A DNA stretch of 54,581 nt from Deltaproteobacteria bacterium (GTDB lineage Bacteria > Desulfobacterota > Binatia > UBA9968), in contig WHTF01000012.1 of NCBI GenBank assembly GCA_009379725.1, positions 1-54,581 of the forward strand, written 5' to 3'. This document shows positions 32,241-40,199 of this stretch, piece after piece. Every line of letters starts with the position of its first letter. Within the stretch, counting starts at the first letter, position 1. The position numbers and the translations under genes are program-made. A model generated the notes under the pieces. The model saw only the letters and a list, made by a program, of their open reading frames with translations. It searched no databases and was not told the DNA's origin.

Positions 32241-33971
32241 ATGAAGCCAACGGCGGTCGCTGTGCCATCGTCGAAATTCACATTTCGCTTGCGCCCGATC
32301 CGTTTAGCGGAATTCCTGGCCCTGGCCCTCCTGATCGTGGCGATGGGATTGCCGCTGTTTTTCCTGCTGGTCGGCAGCTTCAATCTTGCGCCGCCGGGTA
32401 AAGCGGCTGTCTATGGAGTGAATAACTGGGTTAACGCTTTTACCGACCCCGGAACTCTCGGCGCCCTATGGATGAGTTTCCTGCTCTCGGTCGTGCGCTT
32501 GATCCCGGCAATGATTCTTTCCGTTCTTGTCGCCTGGCTGATCGCGCGCACCGACATGCCCGGTGGCAGAACCGTCGAGTCGTTCTGTTGGATCGCCTAC
32601 TTCGTTCCTGATTTTCCGCTTACGCTGGCGTGGATTCTTTTATTGGATCCTAGTTTCGGTTTTCTTAACACGGCGGCCAAAGGTCTTCCGTTCATCGATG
32701 TCCCGTTGTTCAATCCGTACAGTTTCTGGGGCATCGTCTGGGTGCACACGTCGACCAGCGGCATATGGTTTAAAGTAATGTTGCTCGTGCCGGTCTTCCG
32801 CCGCCTCGGCGCCTCTCTGGAAGAAGCGGCGCGTGTCGCCGGCGCCAATACCGCGACGATGCTCCGGCGCATCACTTTACCGGTGTTAGCGCCGATGATT
32901 TTGGCGGTATCGGTCTTGAGTTTTATTCGCGGGCTGCAATCCTTCAACACCGAGCTTTTACTCGGTACGCCGGCGGGCATCTACGTTTATTCGACGCGGA
33001 TCTACGACTACCTGCAGCGCGAACCGCGCGCCTATGGCGAGGCGACGGCGCTGGGCTCGGTGTTTTTGCTGGTTCTCGGTATCTTATTATTCTTTTACTG
33101 GAAATATCTGAGCGGCGATAAAAAGTTTACCGTCGTCACGGGACAGGGATATTCGACCTTGCGCGTCAAGCTCGGCAAGTGGCGTTATGCCGCGCTGGGC
33201 GGTTGTCTGCTGTATATCGCCGTGATGATGATCCTGCCGTTGCTGTTTCTCGTCATCGGTTCGTTCATGCGGCGTTACGGCTTCTTCGGCATCGCTGCGC
33301 CGTTCACTTTGGCGCACTGGCAGAATCTTTTCAGCGATCCTATTTTCTTTGTCGCTCTCAAAAATAGCTTGATCATCGCCAGCGTTACTGCATTGGGCGG
33401 CATTCTGCTCTATTCGGTGATCGCTTATTTGTTGGTTTCGCGCCGCACCGTGACCAAGCCGTGGTTGGAAAGCCTTTGCTGGATACCCCACGTCTTGCCG
33501 GGCATTCTTTTGAGCCTCGGAGTTCTCTGGCTGTTTCTCTCGACACCGCTGCGCACGTTGCTGTATGGAACGGTATGGGGCATCGCCCTGGCACTGATCC
33601 TGGCGGACAGCCCCGTGACGACTCAAGCATTCAAAGCCGGTTTGTTGCAGCTGGGCGCCGACCTGGAAGAAGCGGCGCGGGTGAGCGGCGCCTCCTGGGC
33701 GTATACCTACCGGCGCATTTTATTGCCGCTGTTGGCGCCTATCGCCGCGGCTGTCGGGCTGATGAATTTCGGCAGCGCCTTGACCAGCATCAGTACTCCC
33801 GTGTTACTGTACAGCCACCAATCCAGACCCCTGGCCATTCTTCTTTTGGAATATAGTTTCACCGGGGAATTAGAGCGGGCGGCGGCTCTGGGACTGCTGA
33901 TCACCGTCATCATCGGCGCGATGATGATCGCCGGCAGGAAGTTGGGTTTGCGGCTAGCCGGTTCGAGTTAG
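32241..33971 (+). CDS. ABC transporter permease, two fused permease domains (FbpB/ThiP-like)
   Basis: A 576-residue membrane protein with two homologous permease halves of about 280 residues. Each half carries an EAA loop that docks on the ATPase: EEAARVAGAN near residue 193 and EEAARVSGAS near residue 475. Each half has about six hydrophobic segments, for example FLALALLIVAMGLPLFFLL at the start and YAALGGCLLYIAVMMILPLLFLV after the middle. Fused permeases are typical of ferric-iron, thiamine and 2-aminoethylphosphonate importers. The gene lies between its ATPase and binding protein. Confidence 0.94.
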   Translation: MKPTAVAVPSSKFTFRLRPIRLAEFLALALLIVAMGLPLFFLLVGSFNLAPPGKAAVYGVNNWVNAFTDPGTLGALWMSFLLSVVRLIPAMILSVLVAWLIARTDMPGGRTVESFCWIAYFVPDFPLTLAWILLLDPSFGFLNTAAKGLPFIDVPLFNPYSFWGIVWVHTSTSGIWFKVMLLVPVFRRLGASLEEAARVAGANTATMLRRITLPVLAPMILAVSVLSFIRGLQSFNTELLLGTPAGIYVYSTRIYDYLQREPRAYGEATALGSVFLLVLGILLFFYWKYLSGDKKFTVVTGQGYSTLRVKLGKWRYAALGGCLLYIAVMMILPLLFLVIGSFMRRYGFFGIAAPFTLAHWQNLFSDPIFFVALKNSLIIASVTALGGILLYSVIAYLLVSRRTVTKPWLESLCWIPHVLPGILLSLGVLWLFLSTPLRTLLYGTVWGIALALILADSPVTTQAFKAGLLQLGADLEEAARVSGASWAYTYRRILLPLLAPIAAAVGLMNFGSALTSISTPVLLYSHQSRPLAILLLEYSFTGELERAAALGLLITVIIGAMMIAGRKLGLRLAGSS

Positions 33972-34023
33972 CAATAAACGAATTCAATAAATCTGAAACC
34001 GCAGATAGAGTTGGGGGGACAAT

Positions 34024-35121
34024 ATGAAGCGCATAGGGTCGGTTCTCTTTCTCATTCTAGGGCTATGGTATGTGCCGGCGGTCGCCCAGACCCAAGGGAG
34101 CGACAAAGAGTGGCAAGAAGCCCTTGCCGCGGCAAAAAAAGAAGGCAAGGTCGTCGTGGCCGGTTCGCCGGATCCGGTGATGCGCAACGCAGTCATTCCT
34201 AAATTCACCGAGCGTTACGGCATTCCCATTGAATTCATCGCCGGGCGCTCCAGCCAGATTGTGTCGCGAGTTCAAACCGAACGGTCGTCGGGTATCTATA
34301 ATGTGGACGTGTTTCTCGCCGGCCCGGATACCACAGCCAATGAGCTCTACGGAGATAAACTCATCGACCCGCTCAAGCCGTTACTGATCTTGCCTGATGT
34401 GGTCGACGGTTCGAACTGGAAAGACGGTAAGGTTTGGTTCCTCGATCCGGAGGAGCGGTTCGTGGTTCGGCCGTTTAGCAGCGTGGCGAGTTTACTCTTT
34501 ATCAACACCGAACACGTCAAGCCGGAGGAGCTGCGCTCGATCAAAGATTTGCTCAATCCAAAATGGCGCGGCAAGATTTCCACCGAAGATCCGACCACCA
34601 CCGGCGCCGGCGCGAATATGGCGGCGCGACTCTACAACCAGGTCGGCGAGGAGTTCGTTAAAAACCTCTACATCGATCAGAAGCCGGTGCGTACCCGGGA
34701 TCGCCGGCAAATGTCGGACTGGCTGGCGCGCGGCACGCAGCCGATCTGCCTCAACTGCCGCGAAGACGACGTCCGTCCGTTGATTAAGGACGGTTTTAGA
34801 ATTCTCGAAATATTCGAACTCGACGGCGTCCCGGGCACGATCAATGGCTCGCCATGGCTTTTGTCCGTGGCCAACAGGGCGCCCCATCCTAAAGCCGCTC
34901 AGGTATTTGCCAACTGGATTCTCTCTAAGGAAGGATTGGGAATTTATGCGCGCGGTTACGGTTCGGCGACGGCGCGCATCGATATCGACGAATCCTATCT
35001 CAAATCGGGTAACATCCCAAAACGCGGCGTGAAGTATTTCGATGACACGGCTTGGCAATGGATCGTCACCGGCAGGCGTGAATACAGGGAAAAGGCTTGG
35101 AAGGTTCTTAAGGTGAAGTAG
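34024..35121 (+). CDS. ABC transporter substrate-binding protein, family 1 / ferric-iron-binding type
   Basis: A 365-residue secreted binding protein. The signal peptide (SVLFLILGLWYVPAVA, cleavage after VAQ) precedes a family-1 fold with AAAKKEGKVVVAG and SPWLLSVANRAPHP segments. These are similar to proteins annotated as Fe(III)-binding or generic extracellular solute-binding. The double tyrosine of FbpA-type iron sites is not obvious, so an organic or phosphonate-like ligand is equally possible. It completes the operon with the ATPase and fused permease. The ATG is preceded by GTTGGGGGGACAAT. Confidence 0.92.
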   Translation: MKRIGSVLFLILGLWYVPAVAQTQGSDKEWQEALAAAKKEGKVVVAGSPDPVMRNAVIPKFTERYGIPIEFIAGRSSQIVSRVQTERSSGIYNVDVFLAGPDTTANELYGDKLIDPLKPLLILPDVVDGSNWKDGKVWFLDPEERFVVRPFSSVASLLFINTEHVKPEELRSIKDLLNPKWRGKISTEDPTTTGAGANMAARLYNQVGEEFVKNLYIDQKPVRTRDRRQMSDWLARGTQPICLNCREDDVRPLIKDGFRILEIFELDGVPGTINGSPWLLSVANRAPHPKAAQVFANWILSKEGLGIYARGYGSATARIDIDESYLKSGNIPKRGVKYFDDTAWQWIVTGRREYREKAWKVLKVK

Positions 35122-35195
35122 ATCAAGGCCGTTCAAGCCGTCCAAGCTTGCCCCGTGCCGCGATACGGGGTCGTTCAAAACGTTAAGAATGAACG
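35121..35195 (+). repeat. GTTCAA-type repeat tract with CCCCGT/ACGGGG hairpin
   Basis: After the binding-protein stop, GTTCAAGCCGTCCAAG is followed by the stem CCCCGT (35151-35156)/ACGGGG (35165-35170), then CGTTCA...TGAACG. It combines the GTTCAA repeat family of the first 3 kb with a terminator-like hairpin. No T-run follows. Confidence 0.45.
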
Positions 35196-35269
35196 TGCGT
35201 GCGGCGATATTGAAAACTTCCTATTCTCTGGGCTTATGGCGTAAGCGGAACTAACGAAAGGAAAATGAG

Positions 35270-36208
35270 ATGCCAACAAAGAAAATACGCATTTATTATC
35301 GCGCTCCGAGTCACGTGCCGTTGTGGAAAGTAATGGAGGAATGCGGTTTTCTCGAAAAGCACGGCTTGGCGATGGAAATGGGTTCTTTGGAAGGCCAGCG
35401 CAAGCGCGCCGCGGAAGGCCTCAAAGCCGGCGATCTCGACGTGGTGTCGGGTAACCATCATAACCTTTACGCCAGGCGAGCCTTGAATAACGATCCGTAT
35501 GTTCATATCGCTCAGAGCAATAATTCCTGGCGGGAAAACTATCTCGTCTTAGGAAACGGAATCAGCGGCCTGCAAGATCTCAAGGGAAAGAAAGTGGTGA
35601 TGGACGACTTCGACGGCCACACCGGACTCAACGTCTGGCTTTATTTGCATCAACACGGCCTGGAAGGGGGGCGGGATGTGGAATTGATCGATGGACCGAA
35701 AAGGGGAGTGGAGCGGGCGCGCGAAGTGATGGCAGGAAAGTACGACGCTACTTTTATCCGGGCGGTGGATCAACTGCGGGCGCGCAGGATCGGCGCAAAC
35801 ATCACCGAGTTGCCGACCATGCCCATGATCGAAGGCGTGACATTGACGACCACTACGACGTGGGTCAAGGATCATGAAGACGAAGCACGATCGTTGATTC
35901 TCGCCCTAATCGACGGAATTCACTTCTTCAAAACCAAAAAGGCCGAGACCCTGGCAATCATCAAGAAACACTGCTCGGAGCTGCTGAAAATCGAAACCGA
36001 CGAGGAGTGGAACTGTTTCTATGACAATCAGGCCGCGTCGCTGGAGGCAAAACCTTATCCGTCGATCGGCGCAATTCAGAATGTTTTCGCCCTGGCGCTC
36101 AAGCGCGATCCCGAGATCAAAGACTTCAATCCGATCGCGTTATGGGACCTCCACTACGTGAAAGAGATCGACGACAGCGGCTATATTAACCGGCTGTACG
36201 CGGGATGA
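35270..36208 (+). CDS. NMT1/THI5-like protein without signal peptide (2)
   Basis: A 312-residue relative of the gene at 8100-9047, also starting directly with the first beta strand (KKIRIYYRAPSH) after a short polar start. Shared features include VSGNHHNLY with two adjacent histidines (H64, H65), AQSNNSW, LQDLKGKK, TTTTTWV (TTTGYI in the paralogue), HFFKT and LHYVKEIDDSGYINRLYAG. AAAGGAAA precedes the ATG. It follows the ABC importer operon, 148 bp away across repeats. A cytosolic enzyme or sensor role is possible, and so is an exported receptor without a classical signal. It is the last binding-protein gene of the island. Confidence 0.85.
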   Translation: MPTKKIRIYYRAPSHVPLWKVMEECGFLEKHGLAMEMGSLEGQRKRAAEGLKAGDLDVVSGNHHNLYARRALNNDPYVHIAQSNNSWRENYLVLGNGISGLQDLKGKKVVMDDFDGHTGLNVWLYLHQHGLEGGRDVELIDGPKRGVERAREVMAGKYDATFIRAVDQLRARRIGANITELPTMPMIEGVTLTTTTTWVKDHEDEARSLILALIDGIHFFKTKKAETLAIIKKHCSELLKIETDEEWNCFYDNQAASLEAKPYPSIGAIQNVFALALKRDPEIKDFNPIALWDLHYVKEIDDSGYINRLYAG

Positions 36209-36399
36209 GAGACGAATCAAGCTCACTGCTGTCCAAAGTAAGCTACAAACGACCGATGTAGAACTTTACGATTTACGTATCTCGCTTGCCGCGTTGTAGA
36301 TCAGGCCCACACTGCAACGAATTCCGGTAAACGCTCCAAGACGACCCGCGCGCGAAGAACTCAATTGCGCCGGACAGTTTTTGCATGTAGTTTTTATCC

Positions 36400-36765
36400 A
36401 TGGCACGAATCCTTGCAGCACCGACCGTCATTCCCGCGGCAGGCGAGCCGCCGAAGATCATCGAAGAATTCATCGGGCATGTGAATTCAAAAACGGCGGC
36501 GGTGAGCATCGCTAAAATGACCAGCCCGTCAGGTTGGCGGGAGTCAGGTCAAAAGCCGGAGTTCGACGAATTCACCGTCGTTCTGCGCGGTCAATTGCAA
36601 GTCGAGACGCGCGATGCCGTGTATCAAGTCGCTGCCGGCCAAGCGATCATCGTCGATGCCGGCGAGTGGGTGCGTTACAGTACGCCTGGAGCGGCAGGCG
36701 CGGAATACATTGCTGTTTGCCGGCCGGCCTTTTCACCTGACCTCGTCCATCGGGACCAGGAGTGA
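36400..36765 (+). CDS. Small cupin-fold protein
   Basis: A 121-residue single-domain cupin. The first motif region reads PEFDEFTVVLRGQLQVE and the second AGQAIIVDAGEWVRYSTPG. The histidines that bind metal in typical cupins are absent from both motifs, so it is more likely a binding or structural cupin than a metal-dependent enzyme. It is the last plus-strand gene before the arrangement becomes mixed. No clear ribosome site is visible before the ATG at 36400. Confidence 0.75.
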   Translation: MARILAAPTVIPAAGEPPKIIEEFIGHVNSKTAAVSIAKMTSPSGWRESGQKPEFDEFTVVLRGQLQVETRDAVYQVAAGQAIIVDAGEWVRYSTPGAAGAEYIAVCRPAFSPDLVHRDQE

Positions 36766-36883
36766 TAAGACTCCTAACCGGGATCATTTACGCTCTGATG
36801 ATTTCAGCGCTGTGCGGCCTCCCACCTCGTTCCTCTTTCGACAAAATTTGTTTGATGATTCGGTAGCCATGGCTGCCGCTGGC

Positions 36884-37396
36884 TTATAAGAACCGCACCA
36901 CGATGAAAATTCCGATCATCGCGAATGCCAGGGCTAGCTTGACCGCCACGCCTATCGCCAATCCGATCGTGGCGCCGATGCCGGCGCGTGTTGCTCCTTG
37001 AAGGTCCCGGCGGACGGAAATTTCGCCGGCAACTGCGCCAATAAAGGGACCGAAGAGCACGCCGGGAAACCCCATGAAGAGGCCGACTAACGTGCCGATC
37101 ATTGCACCGATAATCGCGCGCTTGGACGCGCCGAATTTTTTCGCACCGAACATAGTCGCCCACAAGTCCGCGCCATAACTGAGCACGGTGAGCAGCGCGA
37201 GAACTATTAAAGTGCCGGTGCCGACATAGGCAAAATCCTCCGCCCAGGCTGCCAAAAAAAGTCCGGCAAATATCAGCGGCGTTCCCGGCAGTGCCGGTAG
37301 AATGAGACCGGTCAAACCGACCGTCACCAATAGGGCGGCAAGGATCAAATAGGGGAGAGCGGGTTCCATCGAAAATGAGTTGGCGATTTCTTTCAC
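36884..37396 (-). CDS. DUF456 family membrane protein
   Basis: A 170-residue hydrophobic protein with about five membrane segments. The DUF456 pattern is visible: GLILPALPGTPLIFAGLFLAAWAED, then ATMFGAKKFGASK and GFPGVLFGPFIGAVAGE. Glycine-rich helices alternate with short loops. The function of the family is unknown. It is the first minus-strand gene and is divergent from the MetE-like gene, with 250 bp between their starts. An in-frame ATG nine codons in is an alternative start. Confidence 0.85.
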   Translation of the reverse strand: MKEIANSFSMEPALPYLILAALLVTVGLTGLILPALPGTPLIFAGLFLAAWAEDFAYVGTGTLIVLALLTVLSYGADLWATMFGAKKFGASKRAIIGAMIGTLVGLFMGFPGVLFGPFIGAVAGEISVRRDLQGATRAGIGATIGLAIGVAVKLALAFAMIGIFIVVRFL

Positions 37397-37647
37397 GGAC
37401 GCGGCGCGCTGCCGAACTCCGGTGCCGGTTGCCAGATCCGGTTGGCTGCCGGCCGATCAAGTTGGCTGCTAAGCAGTATATAACGATTCTGGGCGATTCC
37501 TAGTAGCCGCCTGCGTTCACGAAACTTGGGACGAAAGCGTCTTTTCAATAGCCTGCTGAATTAAGACCAAAATCTTTTTCGCTTTTAATCCGTCCGTGAT
37601 AGTAGGATGCCGAGGTGATATCTGTGTTGTCATGAAAGGAAGAGAAA

Positions 37648-38796
37648 ATGATTGGTTCCTCCACTGTGGATTTAAACTCGCTGCGAGTCGATTTAGTCGG
37701 CAGCCTGCTCCGGCCCGCCAGACTGAAAGATGCTTTTGCTCAATCGGGCGCCGGCGAGGCCGGCGATCAGGATTTACGAAGCGTTCAAGATGAAGCGATC
37801 CGGGAGGTGATCGCCAAACAAGAAGCGCATCGTCTTCCGCTTATCGTCGATGGTGAATTTCGCCGGACCAATTTTATGGAAAGTTTCTCGATTGTCGCTG
37901 GAATGGAAGAATGGCAGACCGGAGTCAAAAGTTATCACCATATTCTCGCGCGTGAGGATACCGCGGAGTCGAAAACAGCGAAAGGACAAGATCCCATTTT
38001 ACTCAATCGCAAGCGTGTGACGGAAAAATTGCGGCTGGTACACAATCGCTTGCTCGAAGATTATCGTTTTGCGCAGAGCCTGACCCTGCGGCCGGTCAAG
38101 GTAACCCTGATTGGCCCGGACAGAATCACGCAGTGTTTTGACAGTGAGAACTCACGTTCTGTCTATCCAACGATTAACGAGTTTGTTTCGGATGTGGTTG
38201 CAGTCGAACGCCAAATGGTAGGCCAATTGTTGGAAGCGGGATGCCGGTACGTTGGCATCGATGCCCCCGGCTATACCGCCTATATCGATGGACCATCACT
38301 GGCGGCCATGCGCGCTCGCGGCGAAGATCCGGGGAAGAATATGGCGCGCTCGATCAGAGCCGACAATGAAGTCATTGCCGGTTTTCCTGGCGTGACGTTC
38401 GGAATTCACTTGTGTCGCGGCAACCGCCAAAGCATGTGGCACCGCGAAGGCAGCTACGATGCCATCGCTGAACAGCTCTTCAATGGCCTGAAACACCCGC
38501 GCCTGTTGCTCGAATACGATACCGAACGCGCCGGCAGCTTCGAACCGCTGCGTTTCGTACCTAAAGGCAAGACGGTGGTTCTGGGTCTTATTACTACCAA
38601 GTTGGGTCGCGTCGAGACCGTCGATGAACTCAGCAGGCGGATAGAACAGGCAGCTCGCTATATTCCTATCGAGCAGCTCGCGCTGAGCCCGCAATGTGGT
38701 TTTGCCTCGAGCATCATGGGAAATCTTCTCACCGAGGAAGAGCAATTTCGCAAGCTCGACGCAATGGTCGAAACGGCGGCAAAAGTGTGGGGCTAG
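37648..38796 (+). CDS. Cobalamin-independent methionine synthase (MetE) C-terminal domain-like protein
   Basis: A 382-residue protein matching only the catalytic C-terminal half of MetE. Zinc/substrate ligands are in place: H254 and C256 in GIHLCRGN, E289 in LLLEYDTERAG and C350 in SPQCGFAS. It opens with the VGSLLRP segment typical of this subgroup. Without the MetE N-terminal domain it is unlikely to use folylpolyglutamate in the classic way. Such short proteins transfer methyl groups from other donors, or in related forms cleave C-S or epoxide-thiol adducts. GGAAGAG lies 5 bp upstream of the ATG. Confidence 0.88.
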   Translation: MIGSSTVDLNSLRVDLVGSLLRPARLKDAFAQSGAGEAGDQDLRSVQDEAIREVIAKQEAHRLPLIVDGEFRRTNFMESFSIVAGMEEWQTGVKSYHHILAREDTAESKTAKGQDPILLNRKRVTEKLRLVHNRLLEDYRFAQSLTLRPVKVTLIGPDRITQCFDSENSRSVYPTINEFVSDVVAVERQMVGQLLEAGCRYVGIDAPGYTAYIDGPSLAAMRARGEDPGKNMARSIRADNEVIAGFPGVTFGIHLCRGNRQSMWHREGSYDAIAEQLFNGLKHPRLLLEYDTERAGSFEPLRFVPKGKTVVLGLITTKLGRVETVDELSRRIEQAARYIPIEQLALSPQCGFASSIMGNLLTEEEQFRKLDAMVETAAKVWG

Positions 38797-38857
38797 CCCC
38801 GGTTTAGATCTCAAAGCGAGGCGCCAGGTTCACGCTTGACGGGCCTGCGGCGGGTCT

Positions 38858-39205
38858 CTAATATTTTAAACTTGCCATCAAGCGTCCAAATCCGGTGATG
38901 CTTTCCTTGATGTCGATAAGCTTCATGGCGTGCCAGATGCAAGCCAGGCTGCTGGTGATCACGGGCTTGCCGATCTCTCTTCCAGCAGTGCTACGTCAGT
39001 GATGGTCGGCCAGCGCGGGCAAGGGATGAAAATGCCGTCAGCATCGCGGCCCTTAGCATAGAGACGCTTGGCGATTTTGTACGAGGCATGGACCGGCAGG
39101 TCGGTGAGTTGGGCATTTTTGCGGACGCCATAGCCGGAGATCTGCAAGACCTCCAATCCCGAAGCTTCGAGGTGGCGCTTTAATCTCTGATTAACTGTTC
39201 CGCGG
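38858..39205 (-). pseudogene. Decayed Asp/Glu racemase / maleate isomerase-like gene (C-terminal remnant, frameshifted)
   Basis: Read on the minus strand, 39205 to 38980 encodes VNQRLKRHLEASGLEVLQIS, then GYGVRKNAQ and FIPCPRWPTI, a match to the C-terminal half of the aspartate/glutamate racemase-arylmalonate decarboxylase-maleate isomerase family. The FIPCP cysteine aligns with the second catalytic cysteine. Near 38977 the frame breaks by one base. In the shifted frame the family sequence continues as IGKPVITSSLACIWHAMKL and GFGRLMASLKY to a TAG at 38858-38860. Upstream of about 39205 a stop interrupts and no N-terminal half is found. It is a non-functional remnant about 115 codons long. Confidence 0.75.
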
Positions 39206-39327
39206 TCTCATTTGAACTTGATCAGCGGCTTTAGCTCGTTGTCTGCTCTGATTCAAGATGGCTTCAGACTACCAGAAGTATCCTTCTACTTCTCTGTCAC
39301 GGCAAAAGCCAGATTTAAAAATTTTTG

Positions 39328-39356
39328 TTGACACTTTTAATGTAATGCTTCACAAT
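39328..39356 (+). promoter_or_regulatory. Sigma70-type promoter for the Pal-like gene
   Basis: A perfect TTGACA (39328-39333) is followed by a 17-bp AT-rich spacer and CACAAT (39351-39356). Transcription would start near 39363, leaving a leader of about 64 nt before the ATG at 39427 with AAAGGAGAG as ribosome site. Confidence 0.6.
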
Positions 39357-39426
39357 TTCGGACGTTTCAACTTCTTGTCCGACTCTTTACCAATCAACTA
39401 ATCTGAAAAGTGAAAGGAGAGTTTAA

Positions 39427-39996
39427 ATGTTTGTTCGCAGTTTGAGCTTGTTAGTGATGATTTCTTTGTTAGGTTGCGGTAGCCCGGCAAATCCGCCGCC
39501 GCCTACATGGACAGTGGAGAATCCCAACGCATCGTCGGCAAAACCAGTTTCGACGGCGGCCCAAAAACCTGCCGCTGGAAGCAAAGGTGGAGCCGGGGGT
39601 AGTTTGGACGATTTGCAAAAAGGTCAGAGCACCGCCACTTCAGCGTCGAGTCCACTTAAGGATGTCTTTTTTGGATTCGATCGTTACGATTTAACCACCG
39701 AAGCGCGCGCCGTCCTCAAAGCCAACGCGGCCTGGCTCAAGGCTAATTCATCGGCGCAGATCCAGATCGAAGGCCACTGCGACGACCGGGGAACGGTCGA
39801 ATACAACTTAGCTTTGGGTTCTAAACGGGCGCAGGCAAGCAAGGACTATCTGGCGACGCTGGGGATTGCCGCCAATCGCTTGTCGGTGATCAGTTATGGC
39901 GAGGAAATCCCTGTCTGCACGGACAGTAGTGAGTCATGCTGGATTAAAAATCGCCGGGCTCGGTTTGTCGTTTCAACCGGACGCCCGACATCCTGA
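39427..39996 (+). CDS. pal: Peptidoglycan-associated lipoprotein (Pal-like, OmpA C-domain)
   Basis: A 189-residue lipoprotein. The lipobox LLGC puts the acylated cysteine at C17. A Pro/Ala/Ser/Gly-rich linker runs to about residue 75. The OmpA-like domain begins FFGFDRYDLT and contains the peptidoglycan-binding stretch GHCDDRGTVEYNLALGSKRA. Pal tethers the outer membrane to peptidoglycan and works with TolB; the other tol genes are not in this window. It has its own strong promoter upstream and an intrinsic terminator about 80 bp downstream, so it is monocistronic here. It is good evidence that the cell is Gram-negative. Confidence 0.9.
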   Translation: MFVRSLSLLVMISLLGCGSPANPPPPTWTVENPNASSAKPVSTAAQKPAAGSKGGAGGSLDDLQKGQSTATSASSPLKDVFFGFDRYDLTTEARAVLKANAAWLKANSSAQIQIEGHCDDRGTVEYNLALGSKRAQASKDYLATLGIAANRLSVISYGEEIPVCTDSSESCWIKNRRARFVVSTGRPTS

Positions 39997-40078
39997 CCTG
40001 TTAAGTATACAACTCGGCTTCATCGGCTGGATGTCAAGAATTCATCCGATCCAATAAAACATATCAACTTGACTCCGG

Positions 40079-40112
40079 AGGCCCAATCTCAATCGAGATT
40101 GGGCCTTTTTTT
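40079..40112 (+). terminator. Intrinsic (Rho-independent) terminator
   Basis: AGGCCCAATCTC (40079-40090) and GAGATTGGGCCT (40095-40106) form a perfect 12-bp stem with an AATC loop. The closing base runs into seven consecutive T residues (40106-40112). This is a textbook intrinsic terminator for the Pal-like gene. Confidence 0.93.
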
Positions 40113-40199
40113 GTTGCGGTCGAGATCGACGCCGGTTTTCTTGACTTTTGGGTGAGGATGACGTTGTAAGGTATATCACCGGAGATGAAGGCGTCGCAT

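Noticed and set aside
36804-37460. 218-codon minus-strand open frame in another frame over the DUF456 gene
   Set aside because: The frame at 36884-37396 gives a coherent DUF456 membrane protein; this one gives Arg-rich sequence without helices.
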